Source: Methylorubrum suomiense
GTDB taxonomy: Bacteria; Pseudomonadota; Alphaproteobacteria; Rhizobiales; Beijerinckiaceae
Length of the DNA: 64,000 nucleotides
Direction of reading: 5' to 3'
Assembly: GCF_022179765.1 (NCBI RefSeq)
Contig: NZ_BPRE01000002.1
Span: 62,001-126,000 of the forward strand
Part shown: positions 52,438-64,000 of the stretch, piece after piece
Position numbering within the stretch: position 1 is the first letter of the stretch
How the letters are laid out: each line of letters starts with the position of its first letter
The notes under the pieces: model-generated
Told to the model about the DNA's origin: nothing
The model's database searches: none
The model's input: only the letters and a program-made list of their open reading frames with translations
Translations under genes and position numbers: made by a program

Positions 52438-53443
52438 TCAGAGCCATCCGCTCTTGCGGAAGCGCCAATACAGGATCGCGCAGGCGGAAAAGATGATGCC
52501 CAGGACCATGAAGTAGCCGTAGCGCCACTTCAGCTCCGGCATGTGCTCGAAGTTCATGCCGTAGATGCCGGCAATAGCCGTCGGCACCGCGAGGATGGCC
52601 GCCCAGGCGGCGAGCCGGCGCGTGATCACGGTTTGCTGCGCCTGTCCCAGCTGCAGGCTCGCCTCGAAGGCGAAGGCCAGCACCTCGCGCATTGCGTCGA
52701 TCTCGTCTTGCACCCCGCGCAGGTGGTCGGAAACGTCCCGGAACAGGGGCTGCATCTCATCGTCGATGGCGACGAGGTCGCCGTGCTCCAGCTTGCGGCA
52801 GACCTCGACCAGCGGCACCACGGCCGAGCGCAGGCGCAGGAGGTCGCGGCGCAGTTGGTAAAGCCGCTCGACCTCGGCGGCCATCAGCTCGCGCTTGAGG
52901 ATGCGGTCCTCGAGGCCTCGACCTCCGCCAGGACCGACTCCATCACCGGCGCGTAGTTGTCGACGATGAAGTCGAGCACCGTGTGCAGGATGAAGTCCTC
53001 GCCGTGCGCGAGAAGCTTGGGGCAGGCCTCGGCTTTCTCGCGGGCCGGCGCGTAGGAGACCGACGCGCCGTGGCGGACCGTCACCACGAACCCCCGCCCG
53101 ACGAAGACCTGCGTCTCGCCGAGCGCGATCCGCCCCTGGACGAGCTGGGCGGTGCGGGCGACACGAACAGGCAATCGCCATAGCGTTCGAGCTTCGGTCG
53201 CTGGTGCGCGTTCCGCGCGTCCTCGATGGCGAGCGGGTGCAGGCCGAACTGGTCTTGGATTTCCGACAGCAACTCCGCCGAGGGCTCGTAGAGGCCGATC
53301 CAAACGAGATGTCCGTCCTTGTCGGCCCAGTCGCCTGCCTGGCCGATCCCCACGTCCGCGACGTGCTTGCCGTCCGCGTAGGCGGCCGCCATCACGACCC
53401 CCGGCGTCTTCGGCTCGGGGGGCACGCTGTTTCTGGAAAGCAT
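52438..53443 (-). pseudogene. corA: CorA-type Mg/Co transporter with two frameshifts
   Basis: Three frames join into a full CorA of about 335 residues. The first (from the ATG at 53443) covers AAAYADGKHV to LERYGDCLFV. The second, after a missing base near 53161, covers VARTAQLVQGRIALGETQVF to YAPVMESVLAEVEA. The third, after another missing base near 52912, covers LEDRILKREL to the end with the pore signature YGMNFEHMPEL and two membrane spans. Intact CorA moves Mg2+ through a pentameric channel. Two independent single-base losses in an otherwise conserved gene mean real inactivation or assembly error. Confidence 0.75.
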
Positions 53444-53678
53444 CGTCCACTCCCCGGACCGCCACCTTCGATGTTTGACGGTCATCACCAATCAAATGTA
53501 GTGCCGGGCGCTCTGGGGTAGTCAGGCCTCGGGTTGTGTCGCAACGGGCACCGCGCGTGTTGCCGTGGGACAACATGGACATAACGCTTGCGCTATCCTC
53601 CCGTCGTCGTACCTGCCGCCCTGATAGCCCTGGCATGCCGTCTCGGGCTATTTGGCGACCGCGCCTGATCCGCCGCGC

Positions 53679-54383
53679 CTAAACCCGTTGGGGCAACCGC
53701 ATCGACGCGGCGGGGTCGAGGCAATCGACGAGAAAGCTCCTCGCCCGGCTGACCCGACTCTTCACCGTGCCGACCTGGCAACCGAGTCGGGCGGCGGCCT
53801 CCTCGTAGGTGAAGCCTTCTGCCCCCACGAGTAGCAGCGCCTGGCGTTGCGGGAGCGGCAGCGTCCCGATCAAGTCCATCACGGCCCCGAGCGCCACGAC
53901 GTGGTCCTGGTCCGGCGCCGCCGTAAGTGTCGCAGCGTGCGCGCCCTCGGCATCCTCGACCTCGCGCTTGGCCTTGCGCATCTCGGTGTAGAACTGATTG
54001 CGCAGGATCGTGAAGGTCCACGCGATGAAGTTGGTGCCGGGTACGAACCGGGTCCTGTTGGCCCAGGCCTTGATCAGCGTCTCCTGCACCAGATCGTCCG
54101 CGCGAGCCCCGTTCGCGCACAGCGACATGGCGAAGGTCCGCAACGACGGCAGGGCTCGGATGAGGTCGTCCCGGAAGGTTTCGGCGACCCGTTCACCGTT
54201 CGCCGCCAGGGCCGCCTCGAACCGTTCGACCAAGGCCGAGAGCTTGTCCGGCAAAGGCATCTGCTCCGCGAGGACGAAGTAGTCCCGCAAAGAAGTTGCG
54301 AGATGACCGGCGATGTCCGCCTTTCCGCATCCCTCGGCGTTCGCAGCGCCCGTCGGCTTGGCGGCGGGTAAGGTATCGTTCAC
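53679..54383 (-). CDS. ecfG: EcfG-type general stress sigma factor with N-terminal NepR-like domain
   Basis: 234 residues. The C-terminal part is a complete EcfG (ECF15) sigma factor: region 2 at 76-143 (LCANGARADDLVQETLIKAW, WTFTILRNQFYTEMRK) and region 4 at 166-220 (LVGAEGFTYEEAAARLGC, VGTVKSRVSRAR). Residues 24-60 (HLATSLRDYF, MPLPDKLSALVERF) match the anti-sigma factor NepR, normally a separate protein that PhyR removes under stress. The fusion suggests an autoinhibited sigma factor opened by PhyR or another partner. GTG start at 54383 with GGGGAGGAG upstream. Divergent from an ArsR gene across 77 bp. Confidence 0.82.
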   Translation of the reverse strand: MNDTLPAAKPTGAANAEGCGKADIAGHLATSLRDYFVLAEQMPLPDKLSALVERFEAALAANGERVAETFRDDLIRALPSLRTFAMSLCANGARADDLVQETLIKAWANRTRFVPGTNFIAWTFTILRNQFYTEMRKAKREVEDAEGAHAATLTAAPDQDHVVALGAVMDLIGTLPLPQRQALLLVGAEGFTYEEAAARLGCQVGTVKSRVSRARSFLVDCLDPAASMRLPQRV

Positions 54384-54430
54384 TGTCGGCTCCTCCCCTT
54401 AACGGCAAAGCTTCCTTAGAAAGCTGTTAG

Positions 54431-54448
54431 TTTCGATGGCTATCGAAA
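54431..54448. promoter_or_regulatory. Operator candidate between the sigma factor and arsR-like genes
   Basis: TTTCGAT-GGCT-ATCGAAA: perfect 7-bp arms, 4-bp centre, 12 bp before the ArsR ATG and about 50 bp before the sigma start. Likely ArsR-type binding site able to influence both divergent genes. Confidence 0.6.
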
Positions 54449-54460
54449 AGCGGCGACGTA

Positions 54461-54859
54461 ATGAACGATGACGCCGCCCTCTCCGTGTTGGTCGCGCTGG
54501 CTCAGGAGACCCGTTTGGCAGTGCTCCTTACGCTGCTTCGACACCTGCCCGACGGGGTGTCCGCAGGACGTCTCGCAGAGGCCGTCGGATGCGCGCCCTC
54601 GACGTTGTCCTTCCACGTCCAGCACTTGGCGGGTGCGGGGCTCGTCCGCTCGTACTGGCAGGCGCAATCGGTCATCTACTTCGCGGTACCGGACGCCATC
54701 GGCGGCCTGACCAATTTCCTCACGCGCGAGTGCTGCCAAGGCCGCCCGAAACGTTGCGGGCTCCCACCGGTCGAACGGACGACGCAGGACCAGCTATGCT
54801 GCGGAACGGCTGCACCAGACCATCCATCGCCCCTGGCTACGGTCGGGAAAACCGGCTGA
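54461..54859 (+). CDS. ArsR-family regulator with arsenic-type cysteine cluster
   Basis: 132 residues. Winged helix-turn-helix (LAEAVGCAPSTLSFHVQHLA, LVRSYWQAQSVIYFA), then cysteines at 91, 92 and 99 (ECCQGRPKRC), exactly the spacing in the ArsR at 40945 and in the Acidithiobacillus-type As(III) site, with further cysteines near 117-118. It should sense As(III)/Sb(III) or a soft metal. Divergent from the NepR-EcfG fusion with a palindrome between them, so it may tie metal stress to the general stress response. Confidence 0.82.
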   Translation: MNDDAALSVLVALAQETRLAVLLTLLRHLPDGVSAGRLAEAVGCAPSTLSFHVQHLAGAGLVRSYWQAQSVIYFAVPDAIGGLTNFLTRECCQGRPKRCGLPPVERTTQDQLCCGTAAPDHPSPLATVGKTG

Positions 54860-54893
54860 TCCGGTCGTCGACCTCGACCCGAGGCACGGGACC

Positions 54894-55250
54894 TCAGTCG
54901 TTCGGGCACTTGCCACATCCGTCGAGCATGTCGACGATGGCGAGCGCCGAAGCGATGGCCTCCCGCAACCGTGCCAGGTCCTCGGCCGGCACCTCGCCGC
55001 GCGACCCGGCCGCGTCGACGGCGTCACAAGCGCGGGCCAGCCGGTCGAAGCCCATCAATCCAGCCTCCGATTTCAGGCGATGGACCAGGGCCAGACCGGC
55101 CGGTGCCGCGAACTCGGCCTCGGGCATGTCGCGCAAAGTCGCCAAGCTCCCGCCCAGCAGATCCAGCATCTCCGCGGCCCGTACGGCCCCGAGAAGCCTC
55201 GCCACCTGCTCGTGTGTCGCGTGGTCGAGGTCGGCAACCGTGTTCTGCAT
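54894..55250 (-). CDS. Histidine phosphotransfer (Hpt) domain protein
   Basis: 118 residues forming one Hpt four-helix bundle, with the phospho-acceptor histidine in VHRLKSEAGLMGF at about 58-70. It shuttles phosphate between a hybrid kinase and response regulators. It ends in CGKCPND with a C-x-x-C, odd for an Hpt protein. The ATG at 55250 has GAGGA upstream; a TTG at 55283 would overlap the preceding gene. Downstream of a LuxR-type regulator on the same strand and close to the CHASE hybrid kinase, the likely phosphate donor. Confidence 0.78.
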   Translation of the reverse strand: MQNTVADLDHATHEQVARLLGAVRAAEMLDLLGGSLATLRDMPEAEFAAPAGLALVHRLKSEAGLMGFDRLARACDAVDAAGSRGEVPAEDLARLREAIASALAIVDMLDGCGKCPND

Positions 55251-55279
55251 CGGGTCCTCGCGGCGGTTCGGTCTCGCGT

Positions 55280-55507
55280 TCAACGCCCGGCGAAGGGCGA
55301 TGCCAGCACCACCCGCACCGACCGGGCCGGGTCCGCGGCGGGCATCGTCGGGTGGGCGATGGTACGCCCCGGGACGGCCTCCACGCCGAAGGGGGCTGAG
55401 ATGACCGCCAGCGTCGGCAGGTTGCCGGGGAGCGGAGAAGGGACGGGGCGCAGGCCGACGCCAAGGGCGGCGGCGGCGAGGGCGGAAGGGATCAAGAGGT
55501 GCGTCAT
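55280..55507 (-). CDS. Small exported protein of unknown function (75 aa)
   Basis: 75 residues with a signal-like start (hydrophobic MTHLLIPSALAAAALGVGL). The mature part is Pro/Val-rich without a known domain. It lies between the LuxR-type response regulator gene and the Hpt gene, all minus strand with gaps of about 100 and 30 bp, so it is probably part of the same unit. Confidence 0.5.
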   Translation of the reverse strand: MTHLLIPSALAAAALGVGLRPVPSPLPGNLPTLAVISAPFGVEAVPGRTIAHPTMPAADPARSVRVVLASPFAGR

Positions 55508-55608
55508 GTCGATCGGGCCTGGATGGGATGACCCGTTAGGCCACGGCCCGTCATGGGCGTCATCTCGGCCTGCCGGACTGCCCCGGCCACCCCGATAGAC
55601 CGTGTGGC

Positions 55609-56292
55609 CTAGGGGGTGGCGCGGGGACGCGCCAGGTTGGCTCCACCCCAAGCCGCGGCCGCCGACCGGTTCGGGACGCCGAGCGCCTTCAGCAGGGCGG
55701 CGACGTGGATCTTCACCGTTCCCTCTCCTAGCGACAGCGACCGCGCGATCTCCTTGTTTGACTGCCCGGCGACGATCAGGTCGAGCACTTGGCGCTGGCG
55801 GGGCGTCAGGGCCGCGGTCGGGTCCCACGCCGCCTCGCGCCATGCCGCCGGGGTCGGCGGCGTCTCGGCCCCGCCGCCGGGCACCCGCGTGACGAAGGCC
55901 GGCACGTAGACGAAGCCGTCGAACACCAGTCTCAGCGCCCGGATCAGCGACTCGACGTCGGAGCCCTTGGGCACGAAGCCGTGCACGCCGGCCCTAAGGG
56001 CGAGGAAGACGTCCTCCCGCTCGGTCGAGCCGGACACGACGACGGTCAGCACCTCCGGGAAGCACTCCCGCACGGCGGATAGGCTGGCCGGGCTCTCCAT
56101 GCCGGGCATGGCGAGGTCGAACAGGGCGAAGCGGACATCCGGCTTCTCGCCCAGCGCCTCCAGCGCCTCGTCGAGGGAGCCGACCTGCTGCACCTCGGAG
56201 ATGCCGAGATGGTCCTTCAGGATGCTGGTGAGGGCGATGCGGAAGAAGGGGTCGTCGTCGGCGACGACGGCCTTGCCGTTGAGACGGGTCAT
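55609..56292 (-). CDS. NarL/FixJ-type response regulator
   Basis: 227 residues. Receiver domain 1-125 with the acidic pocket ADDDP (about 11-15), phospho-acceptor Asp in FALFDLAMPGM and conserved VPKGS lysine. The LuxR-type helix-turn-helix is at about 163-215 (LTPRQRQVLDLIVAGQSNKE, LSLGEGTVKIHVAALLKALG). A phosphorylation-controlled transcription factor. A perfect 18-bp palindrome lies 40 bp upstream and is the obvious candidate for autoregulation. Confidence 0.87.
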   Translation of the reverse strand: MTRLNGKAVVADDDPFFRIALTSILKDHLGISEVQQVGSLDEALEALGEKPDVRFALFDLAMPGMESPASLSAVRECFPEVLTVVVSGSTEREDVFLALRAGVHGFVPKGSDVESLIRALRLVFDGFVYVPAFVTRVPGGGAETPPTPAAWREAAWDPTAALTPRQRQVLDLIVAGQSNKEIARSLSLGEGTVKIHVAALLKALGVPNRSAAAAWGGANLARPRATP

Positions 56293-56332
56293 GGGCGGCT
56301 GTCCCGGTTTCGGAGGCCTCGCGACGGCGACG

Positions 56333-56350
56333 ATAGTCCAGGTGGACTAT
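56333..56350. promoter_or_regulatory. 18-bp palindrome in a divergent regulator promoter
   Basis: ATAGTCCA-GG-TGGACTAT: perfect 8-bp arms in the 168-bp gap between the LuxR-type regulator (minus) and the receiver protein (plus). LuxR-type domains bind dyads of this length. Confidence 0.6.
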
Positions 56351-56460
56351 TCGGGCCTCGGATCATGCCCGTGAAGTCTACTGGTTGCGGGACCCCGACG
56401 CGGCGTAGCGTTTTCGTGTGGATCCGGCGCCTCGTCGCGCCATCGGACGGGGAGCGCCCC

Positions 56461-56766
56461 ATGCACGAACCAGTCAGGAGGCCCGTGGTGGTGGTCGCCG
56501 AGGACGACCCCATCGCGATGCGGATCGTGGCCGCCGAGCTTGAGGCCGCGGGATACCAGGCGGTCACCTGCTCGGACGGCATCGCCGCTTTGGAATACGT
56601 GGCCTTCGGCGAGCGCCTCGACGCGCTGGTCACCGACGTCCACATGCCCGGCTCCGTTGACGGGCTGTTCCTCGCCAACGAGGTGCGGTCCCTGCGGCCG
56701 CGCCTTCCCGTGGTCTACCTGTCCGGGCGGGCCGTTGGAGACCGAGCGCAGGTTCCTCGTCCGTGA
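56461..56766 (+). CDS. Truncated CheY-like receiver protein
   Basis: 101 residues of a receiver domain: acidic pair in VVVVAEDDP (about 9-17), phospho-acceptor Asp in LVTDVHMPG, and beta strand 4 PVVYLSGR. The domain then stops; the conserved lysine, strand 5 and last helix are missing (complete domains are about 120 residues). The last 12 codons run over the start of the CYTH gene in another frame. The fold is probably incomplete, so the gene is likely a remnant formed by a deletion joining it to the CYTH gene. The divergent LuxR-type regulator shares its promoter region. Confidence 0.6.
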   Translation: MHEPVRRPVVVVAEDDPIAMRIVAAELEAAGYQAVTCSDGIAALEYVAFGERLDALVTDVHMPGSVDGLFLANEVRSLRPRLPVVYLSGRAVGDRAQVPRP

Positions 56767-57196
56767 CGAGGGCTGGCGGGCGCAGGTCGTCGAGACCCGG
56801 AGGTTGTCGGACGGCTTGATCGGCGCGTCCGGCGGCATGAAGGTCCGGGTGCGCAAGGACGGCACCCGCGCGTGGCTGACTGTGAAGGGACCCCGGACGG
56901 GCTTCAGCCGCATGGAGTTCGAGTGCGAGGTCTCCGTGCGCCAGGCGGACGCCCTCCTGTCGTCCGTCCTCCATGACGACCGGATCGACAAGGTCCGCCA
57001 CAGCGTGCCCCACGGCGGCCTGACCTGGACCGTCGATGTCTACGCGGGCGACCTTGAGGGCTTCGTCGTCGCCGAGGTCGAGTTGGGAAGCGAGGACCAG
57101 GACGTGCCGCTGCCCGCGTGGGTCGGGCGGGAGGTCACCGGCGATCCGCGCTTCGGGCAGGGCGTGCTGCGCCGGATGGATTGGAAGGCCGTCTGA
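56735..57196 (+). CDS. CYTH-domain (triphosphatase-like) protein
   Basis: 153 residues beginning at a TTG with LETERRFLV, the CYTH signature (E-x-E-x-K/R) of inorganic triphosphatases and adenylate-cyclase-like tunnel enzymes. Further conserved strands are KVRVRKDGTRAWLTVKGPR, MEFECEVS and AEVELGSEDQDVPLPAW. It would hydrolyse triphosphate or a related phosphate compound with Mg2+. The usual ATG is absent because the first codons were probably lost at the junction with the truncated receiver gene, which overlaps it by 32 bp. Confidence 0.72.
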   Translation: METERRFLVRDEGWRAQVVETRRLSDGLIGASGGMKVRVRKDGTRAWLTVKGPRTGFSRMEFECEVSVRQADALLSSVLHDDRIDKVRHSVPHGGLTWTVDVYAGDLEGFVVAEVELGSEDQDVPLPAWVGREVTGDPRFGQGVLRRMDWKAV

Positions 57197-57270
57197 GGAC
57201 CGGTCTCGCCGGACGGCGACAAGCGCGGGCCTACCGCGCGTCCGTAACGGCGAAGGCCCTGTGGGGGGGG

Positions 57271-61173
<3,903 letters not shown>

Positions 61174-61183
61174 GCCCCGGCCG

Positions 61184-61618
61184 TCAGGTAGCGCTTCCCG
61201 CCTGTTCCCGGGTGCGCAGCGGCTCCGGCTTGCGCCCGTCTGGCAGGATGGCCTGGAGGTGGTCGTGGACCATGTCAGCGGTGAAGGGCTTCCCGATGAA
61301 ACGGGCGCCATCGGGCATCTCGCCCGGCTCCAGCCGCACGTGCCCGGATGCGACGACGATGGCGATGTGCGGCCATCGGCTGGCGGTCTCGCGGGCGACC
61401 GCGAAGCCGTTGCGCGTTCCCGGCATCTGCACGTCGGTGAAGAGCAGGACGATGACGGCATGCTCCCGGGCGAGGAGCGTCATGGCCTTGTCGCCGTCGC
61501 TCGCCTCGAAGGTCCGGAAGCCCGCATCCTGCAGGATATCCATGGCATCCATGCGGATCAGGCCGTCGTCGTCGACGACCAGGGCGTAGGGCTCGGAGGA
61601 GATGGACGGGTCGCTCAT
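61184..61618 (-). CDS. Single-domain response regulator
   Basis: 144 residues, one receiver domain only. It has the acidic pocket VVDDDG (about 14-19), phospho-acceptor Asp62 in LLFTDVQMPG, and Lys110 in FIGKPF. Without an output domain it works through protein contacts or as a phosphate sink, as with stress regulators fed by HWE kinases. It converges on the hybrid kinase and is divergent from the LOV kinase across about 150 bp. The ATG at 61618 is used; 61654 is an alternative. Confidence 0.82.
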   Translation of the reverse strand: MSDPSISSEPYALVVDDDGLIRMDAMDILQDAGFRTFEASDGDKAMTLLAREHAVIVLLFTDVQMPGTRNGFAVARETASRWPHIAIVVASGHVRLEPGEMPDGARFIGKPFTADMVHDHLQAILPDGRKPEPLRTREQAGSAT

Positions 61619-61772
61619 CCACCCATAAGTCCCGTTCAGGGTCGAAGGCTCCATCACTTCGGAACGTGCGGGTTGAGCCGCGGCGTGCGCAGGAAGCTTG
61701 ACCCATGATACGGTCGTGCCGGAACGGCGGTGGGGAAGTACCACGGAGCGTCCGTGGCAGGGAGTTGGACCG

Positions 61773-63266
61773 GTGGCGGACGTGATGGAGCGCAGGCGTT
61801 TCGAGGCGGAGTTCGCCCGGACCGGCGCGAGCACGGACCCGTTCGTGTCCGCGGTGCGCGCGACGCGCATGCCGATGGTGATCACCGACCCGAACCTTCC
61901 CGACAACCCCATCGTCTTCGTCAACGACTCCTTCTGCCGGCTGACCGGTTACGCCCACGACGAGATCGTGGGCCGGAACTGTCGCTTCCTGCAGGGTACG
62001 GACACCGACGCGGCCGACGTCGCCAAGGTCGGTGCGGCCATCGCGAGGCGGGAGCCCATCGAGATCGACCTCCTGAACTACAAGAAGGACGGGGAGACGT
62101 TCTGGAACAGGCTACTGGTCTCGCCGGTGTTCGACGGGGAGGGCGCGCTGACGTACTTCTTCGCGTCGCAGTTCGACGTGACGCTGGAAAAGGAGAAGCT
62201 GGCGCGTGTCCAGGCGGACCGTGACGCGCTGGAGCGGGAGGTCGGGCGCCGCACGGCGGAACTCGCGCGGAGCGAGGAGCGCCTGCGCTTCATCCTTAAG
62301 GCGGGTCGCCTCGGCTCGTGGACGCTAGACCTGGCCGACATGCGCCTGACGGCTTCCGACACCTGCAAGATGAACCTGGGTCGGGAACCGCACGAGCCGC
62401 TCGCCTATGAGGACCTGATCGAGGCCATCCATCCGGACGACCGCGAGAGGATGCAGGCGAACGTCCGTGTGTCCATCGAGACGGGCTCCGACTACGACAT
62501 CGAGTACCGCGTCCGCCTGCCGGACGGCGGGACGCGGTGGCTCCAGGTGCGGGGGCAGCCCTTCCACGACGACGGGGGGATTCCGGTCTCGATGGCCGGC
62601 GTGACCATCGACGTGACCGAACGCAAGCGCGCCGAGGAGCAAAGGGCTCTGCTGGCGGAAGAGCTCACCCACCGGGTCAAGAACTCCATGGCGACGGTGC
62701 AGTCGGTCGCGTTCCAGACCCTGCGCAACGCCTCCTCGCTGGAGGATGCGCAGGAGATCCTGGTCGCCCGGATCAAGTCCCTGTCGGCGGCCCACGACGT
62801 CCTGACCCGCGAGAGCTGGGCCGGGGCGACCCTGGGCGAGGTCGTCGCGGAGGCCCTGCACGTTTTCCGCGACGACGCGAGGCAGCGCTTCCTCGTCAAC
62901 GGTCCTGAGGTCTGGCTGGACGCCCGCATGACGCTCGCGTTCACGATGGCGTTCCACGAACTGGCGACCAACGCCGTTAAGTACGGCGCCCTCTCCAACG
63001 AGGCGGGCCGCGTCGTGGTGGACTGGGAGGTCGTGGACGCCGCGGCCTTGCCCAAGCTGCAGCTACGCTGGGAGGAGGTCGGCGGCCCTCCCGTGGCCGC
63101 GCCGTCACGCACTGGGTTCGGGACGCGCCTGATCGAGCGGGCGCTCGCGACGGAGATGGGAGGTACCGCGCTAATCGAGTACCACCCGCGCGGGGTCTCC
63201 TTCACGCTGGAGGCACCCCTACCGGAGTGGGGGCTTCCTATCAGGACGGAGGATGCGGGCGCCTAG
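61773..63266 (+). CDS. LOV-domain blue-light sensor HWE-type histidine kinase
   Basis: 497 residues. The LOV/PAS domain has the canonical flavin-binding motif GRNCRFLQG, in which Cys70 forms the light-induced adduct with FMN. A coiled linker and a second PAS domain (about 175-290, LGSWTLDLADMRL) follow, then HisKA_2/HWE kinase with His300 in EELTHRVKNSMATVQSV and the ATPase box (FHELATNAVKYGALS, GFGTRLIERAL). HWE kinases of this kind often phosphorylate PhyR and so release EcfG; the fusion sigma factor 7 kb away fits. The GTG at 61773 has AGGGAG 8 bp upstream; 61698 (TTG) and 61785 (ATG) are alternatives. Confidence 0.88.
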   Translation: MADVMERRRFEAEFARTGASTDPFVSAVRATRMPMVITDPNLPDNPIVFVNDSFCRLTGYAHDEIVGRNCRFLQGTDTDAADVAKVGAAIARREPIEIDLLNYKKDGETFWNRLLVSPVFDGEGALTYFFASQFDVTLEKEKLARVQADRDALEREVGRRTAELARSEERLRFILKAGRLGSWTLDLADMRLTASDTCKMNLGREPHEPLAYEDLIEAIHPDDRERMQANVRVSIETGSDYDIEYRVRLPDGGTRWLQVRGQPFHDDGGIPVSMAGVTIDVTERKRAEEQRALLAEELTHRVKNSMATVQSVAFQTLRNASSLEDAQEILVARIKSLSAAHDVLTRESWAGATLGEVVAEALHVFRDDARQRFLVNGPEVWLDARMTLAFTMAFHELATNAVKYGALSNEAGRVVVDWEVVDAAALPKLQLRWEEVGGPPVAAPSRTGFGTRLIERALATEMGGTALIEYHPRGVSFTLEAPLPEWGLPIRTEDAGA

Positions 63267-63340
63267 CGGGGTGCTCCGCGGGACCTACGCAGCGACATCC
63301 TGCGAAGGGCTCCCAAGGTAAGGCGGTCATTCCATCCTGG

Positions 63341-63886
63341 TCAAAGCCTCGGGTTGGACCTCTTCATGACCTTCTCGAACTGGAACGCATCGCCATCGCC
63401 AGGCAGGTCGTTTCCGCCCTCGGGCTGGTTCGGGTCAGGGTTGTGCCTGTTGAAGAACTCGATGATCCTGAAGCCGCATTTGTTGATATAGAAGTGGATG
63501 TTCCGCTTCTCGAAATACGGGGTGTGCGTCTGCCAGGCGACCGTTTCTGGAAACCGCCGCTCAATCGCGAGCCAGGCCTGGAGGCCCAGGCCGCGGCCAT
63601 GTTCGCCAACCTTCAGGAAGAACAGGTCGAGCGAGTTTCGATGGGTTTCCTCGTTGATCGTCACGACCGCGCCGCCGACTTTCCGGCCGTCGCACAGTAT
63701 GCGCAGGGTGACGGCCCCCGGGGCGTTGACCGCGCCATCGAGCACCTCGTCGGACGGGATAGGCCCACCGGGGAGTTCCCCGAACTCATCGACGACAGCC
63801 AATGCGAAGGCATCCTGCAGCTCCTTCTTGAAAGCCGCGATGTCGTCGGGGTACGTGTTTGCGAGGGTGATTGGTGCATTCTGCAT
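63341..63886 (-). CDS. GNAT-family acetyltransferase
   Basis: 181 residues. The central part has the GNAT pattern: strand VGGAVVTINEETHRNSLDLFFL followed by the acetyl-CoA pyrophosphate loop VGEHGRGLGLQAW and an ERRFPET helix. The C-terminus is a FEKRNIHFY, NKCGFRIIEFF segment typical of the family's last strand and helix. It would transfer an acetyl group to a small amine or protein. Substrate not predictable. The ATG at 63886 is at the natural start. Confidence 0.8.
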   Translation of the reverse strand: MQNAPITLANTYPDDIAAFKKELQDAFALAVVDEFGELPGGPIPSDEVLDGAVNAPGAVTLRILCDGRKVGGAVVTINEETHRNSLDLFFLKVGEHGRGLGLQAWLAIERRFPETVAWQTHTPYFEKRNIHFYINKCGFRIIEFFNRHNPDPNQPEGGNDLPGDGDAFQFEKVMKRSNPRL

Positions 63887-64000
63887 GCCTGCCCCCTAGA
63901 CCTTCATTCCGGAAGGAATATGGGCGACTGGTGTCCACGTGGTCGGGCCGAGCGGCTTCCACTCCTGGAAGCGGCTCCCACAGCCTCCACCAATATGGGT

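Overview
The window is GC-rich DNA (about 70 percent G+C, strong G/C preference at third codon positions) from an alphaproteobacterium, most likely a Methylobacterium/Methylorubrum-type member of the Hyphomicrobiales. The EcfG-type general-stress sigma factor with a NepR-like segment, the HWE-family light sensor kinase and the Fbp-type iron transporter all fit this. No 16S rRNA is present, so the genus is an inference.

Layout. 1-7.8 kb is ordinary chromosome: a partial flavin amine oxidase, an exported Kelch protein, an EI24-type membrane protein, two tiny exported or membrane peptides, a ferric-iron ABC transporter (fbpC-fbpA-fbpB, minus strand) and tRNA-Gly(TCC). 7.8-18.9 kb looks like an integrated element beside the tRNA. 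It holds almost only genes of unknown function, around a soluble FtsH-like AAA+ protease, paired palindromic operators, three tandem repeats of about 160 bp, an unrecognised 709-residue protein and a coiled-coil protein. 18.9-27.6 kb is defence-like: a decayed helicase C-terminus, an N6-adenine DNA methyltransferase translationally linked to a PD-(D/E)xK nuclease, and a membrane-anchored TerB-type protein with a peptidoglycan-binding domain and a frameshift. A FUSC efflux gene that lost its 3' end marks the right-hand junction near 27.65 kb.

28.9-33.8 kb holds two redox enzymes divergent from a LysR regulator, and an Old Yellow Enzyme facing a TetR regulator across a clean operator pair. 33.8-39.7 kb is rearranged: a LysR gene broken at both ends, a 94-bp inverted end of an IS630-family element, low-GC cargo (AraC-type regulator, monooxygenase-like protein), a full IS630 copy, then the decayed remains of a MarR/monooxygenase/FAD-hydroxylase locus.

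40.1-51.8 kb is a metal-resistance block. First comes arsenic (arsH divergent from arsR-arsC-acr3-MFS), then copper/silver-type efflux (HMA chaperone, RND adaptor and pump, periplasmic and Met/Cys-rich small proteins, glutaredoxin-MauE fusion) with two MerR/CueR-type promoters of 19-bp spacing. 51.9-63.9 kb holds a YidB protein, a frameshifted CorA, a NepR-EcfG fusion sigma factor divergent from a second arsenic-type ArsR, and a phosphorelay cluster: Hpt protein, LuxR-type and receiver-only regulators, a CYTH phosphatase, a CHASE-PAS hybrid kinase and a LOV-HWE blue-light kinase. A GNAT acetyltransferase closes the window.

A recurring oddity is that otherwise well conserved genes between 26 and 54 kb are broken by single-base indels or one stop codon. 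This is either real decay in an accessory region or residual assembly error, and only raw reads can decide.
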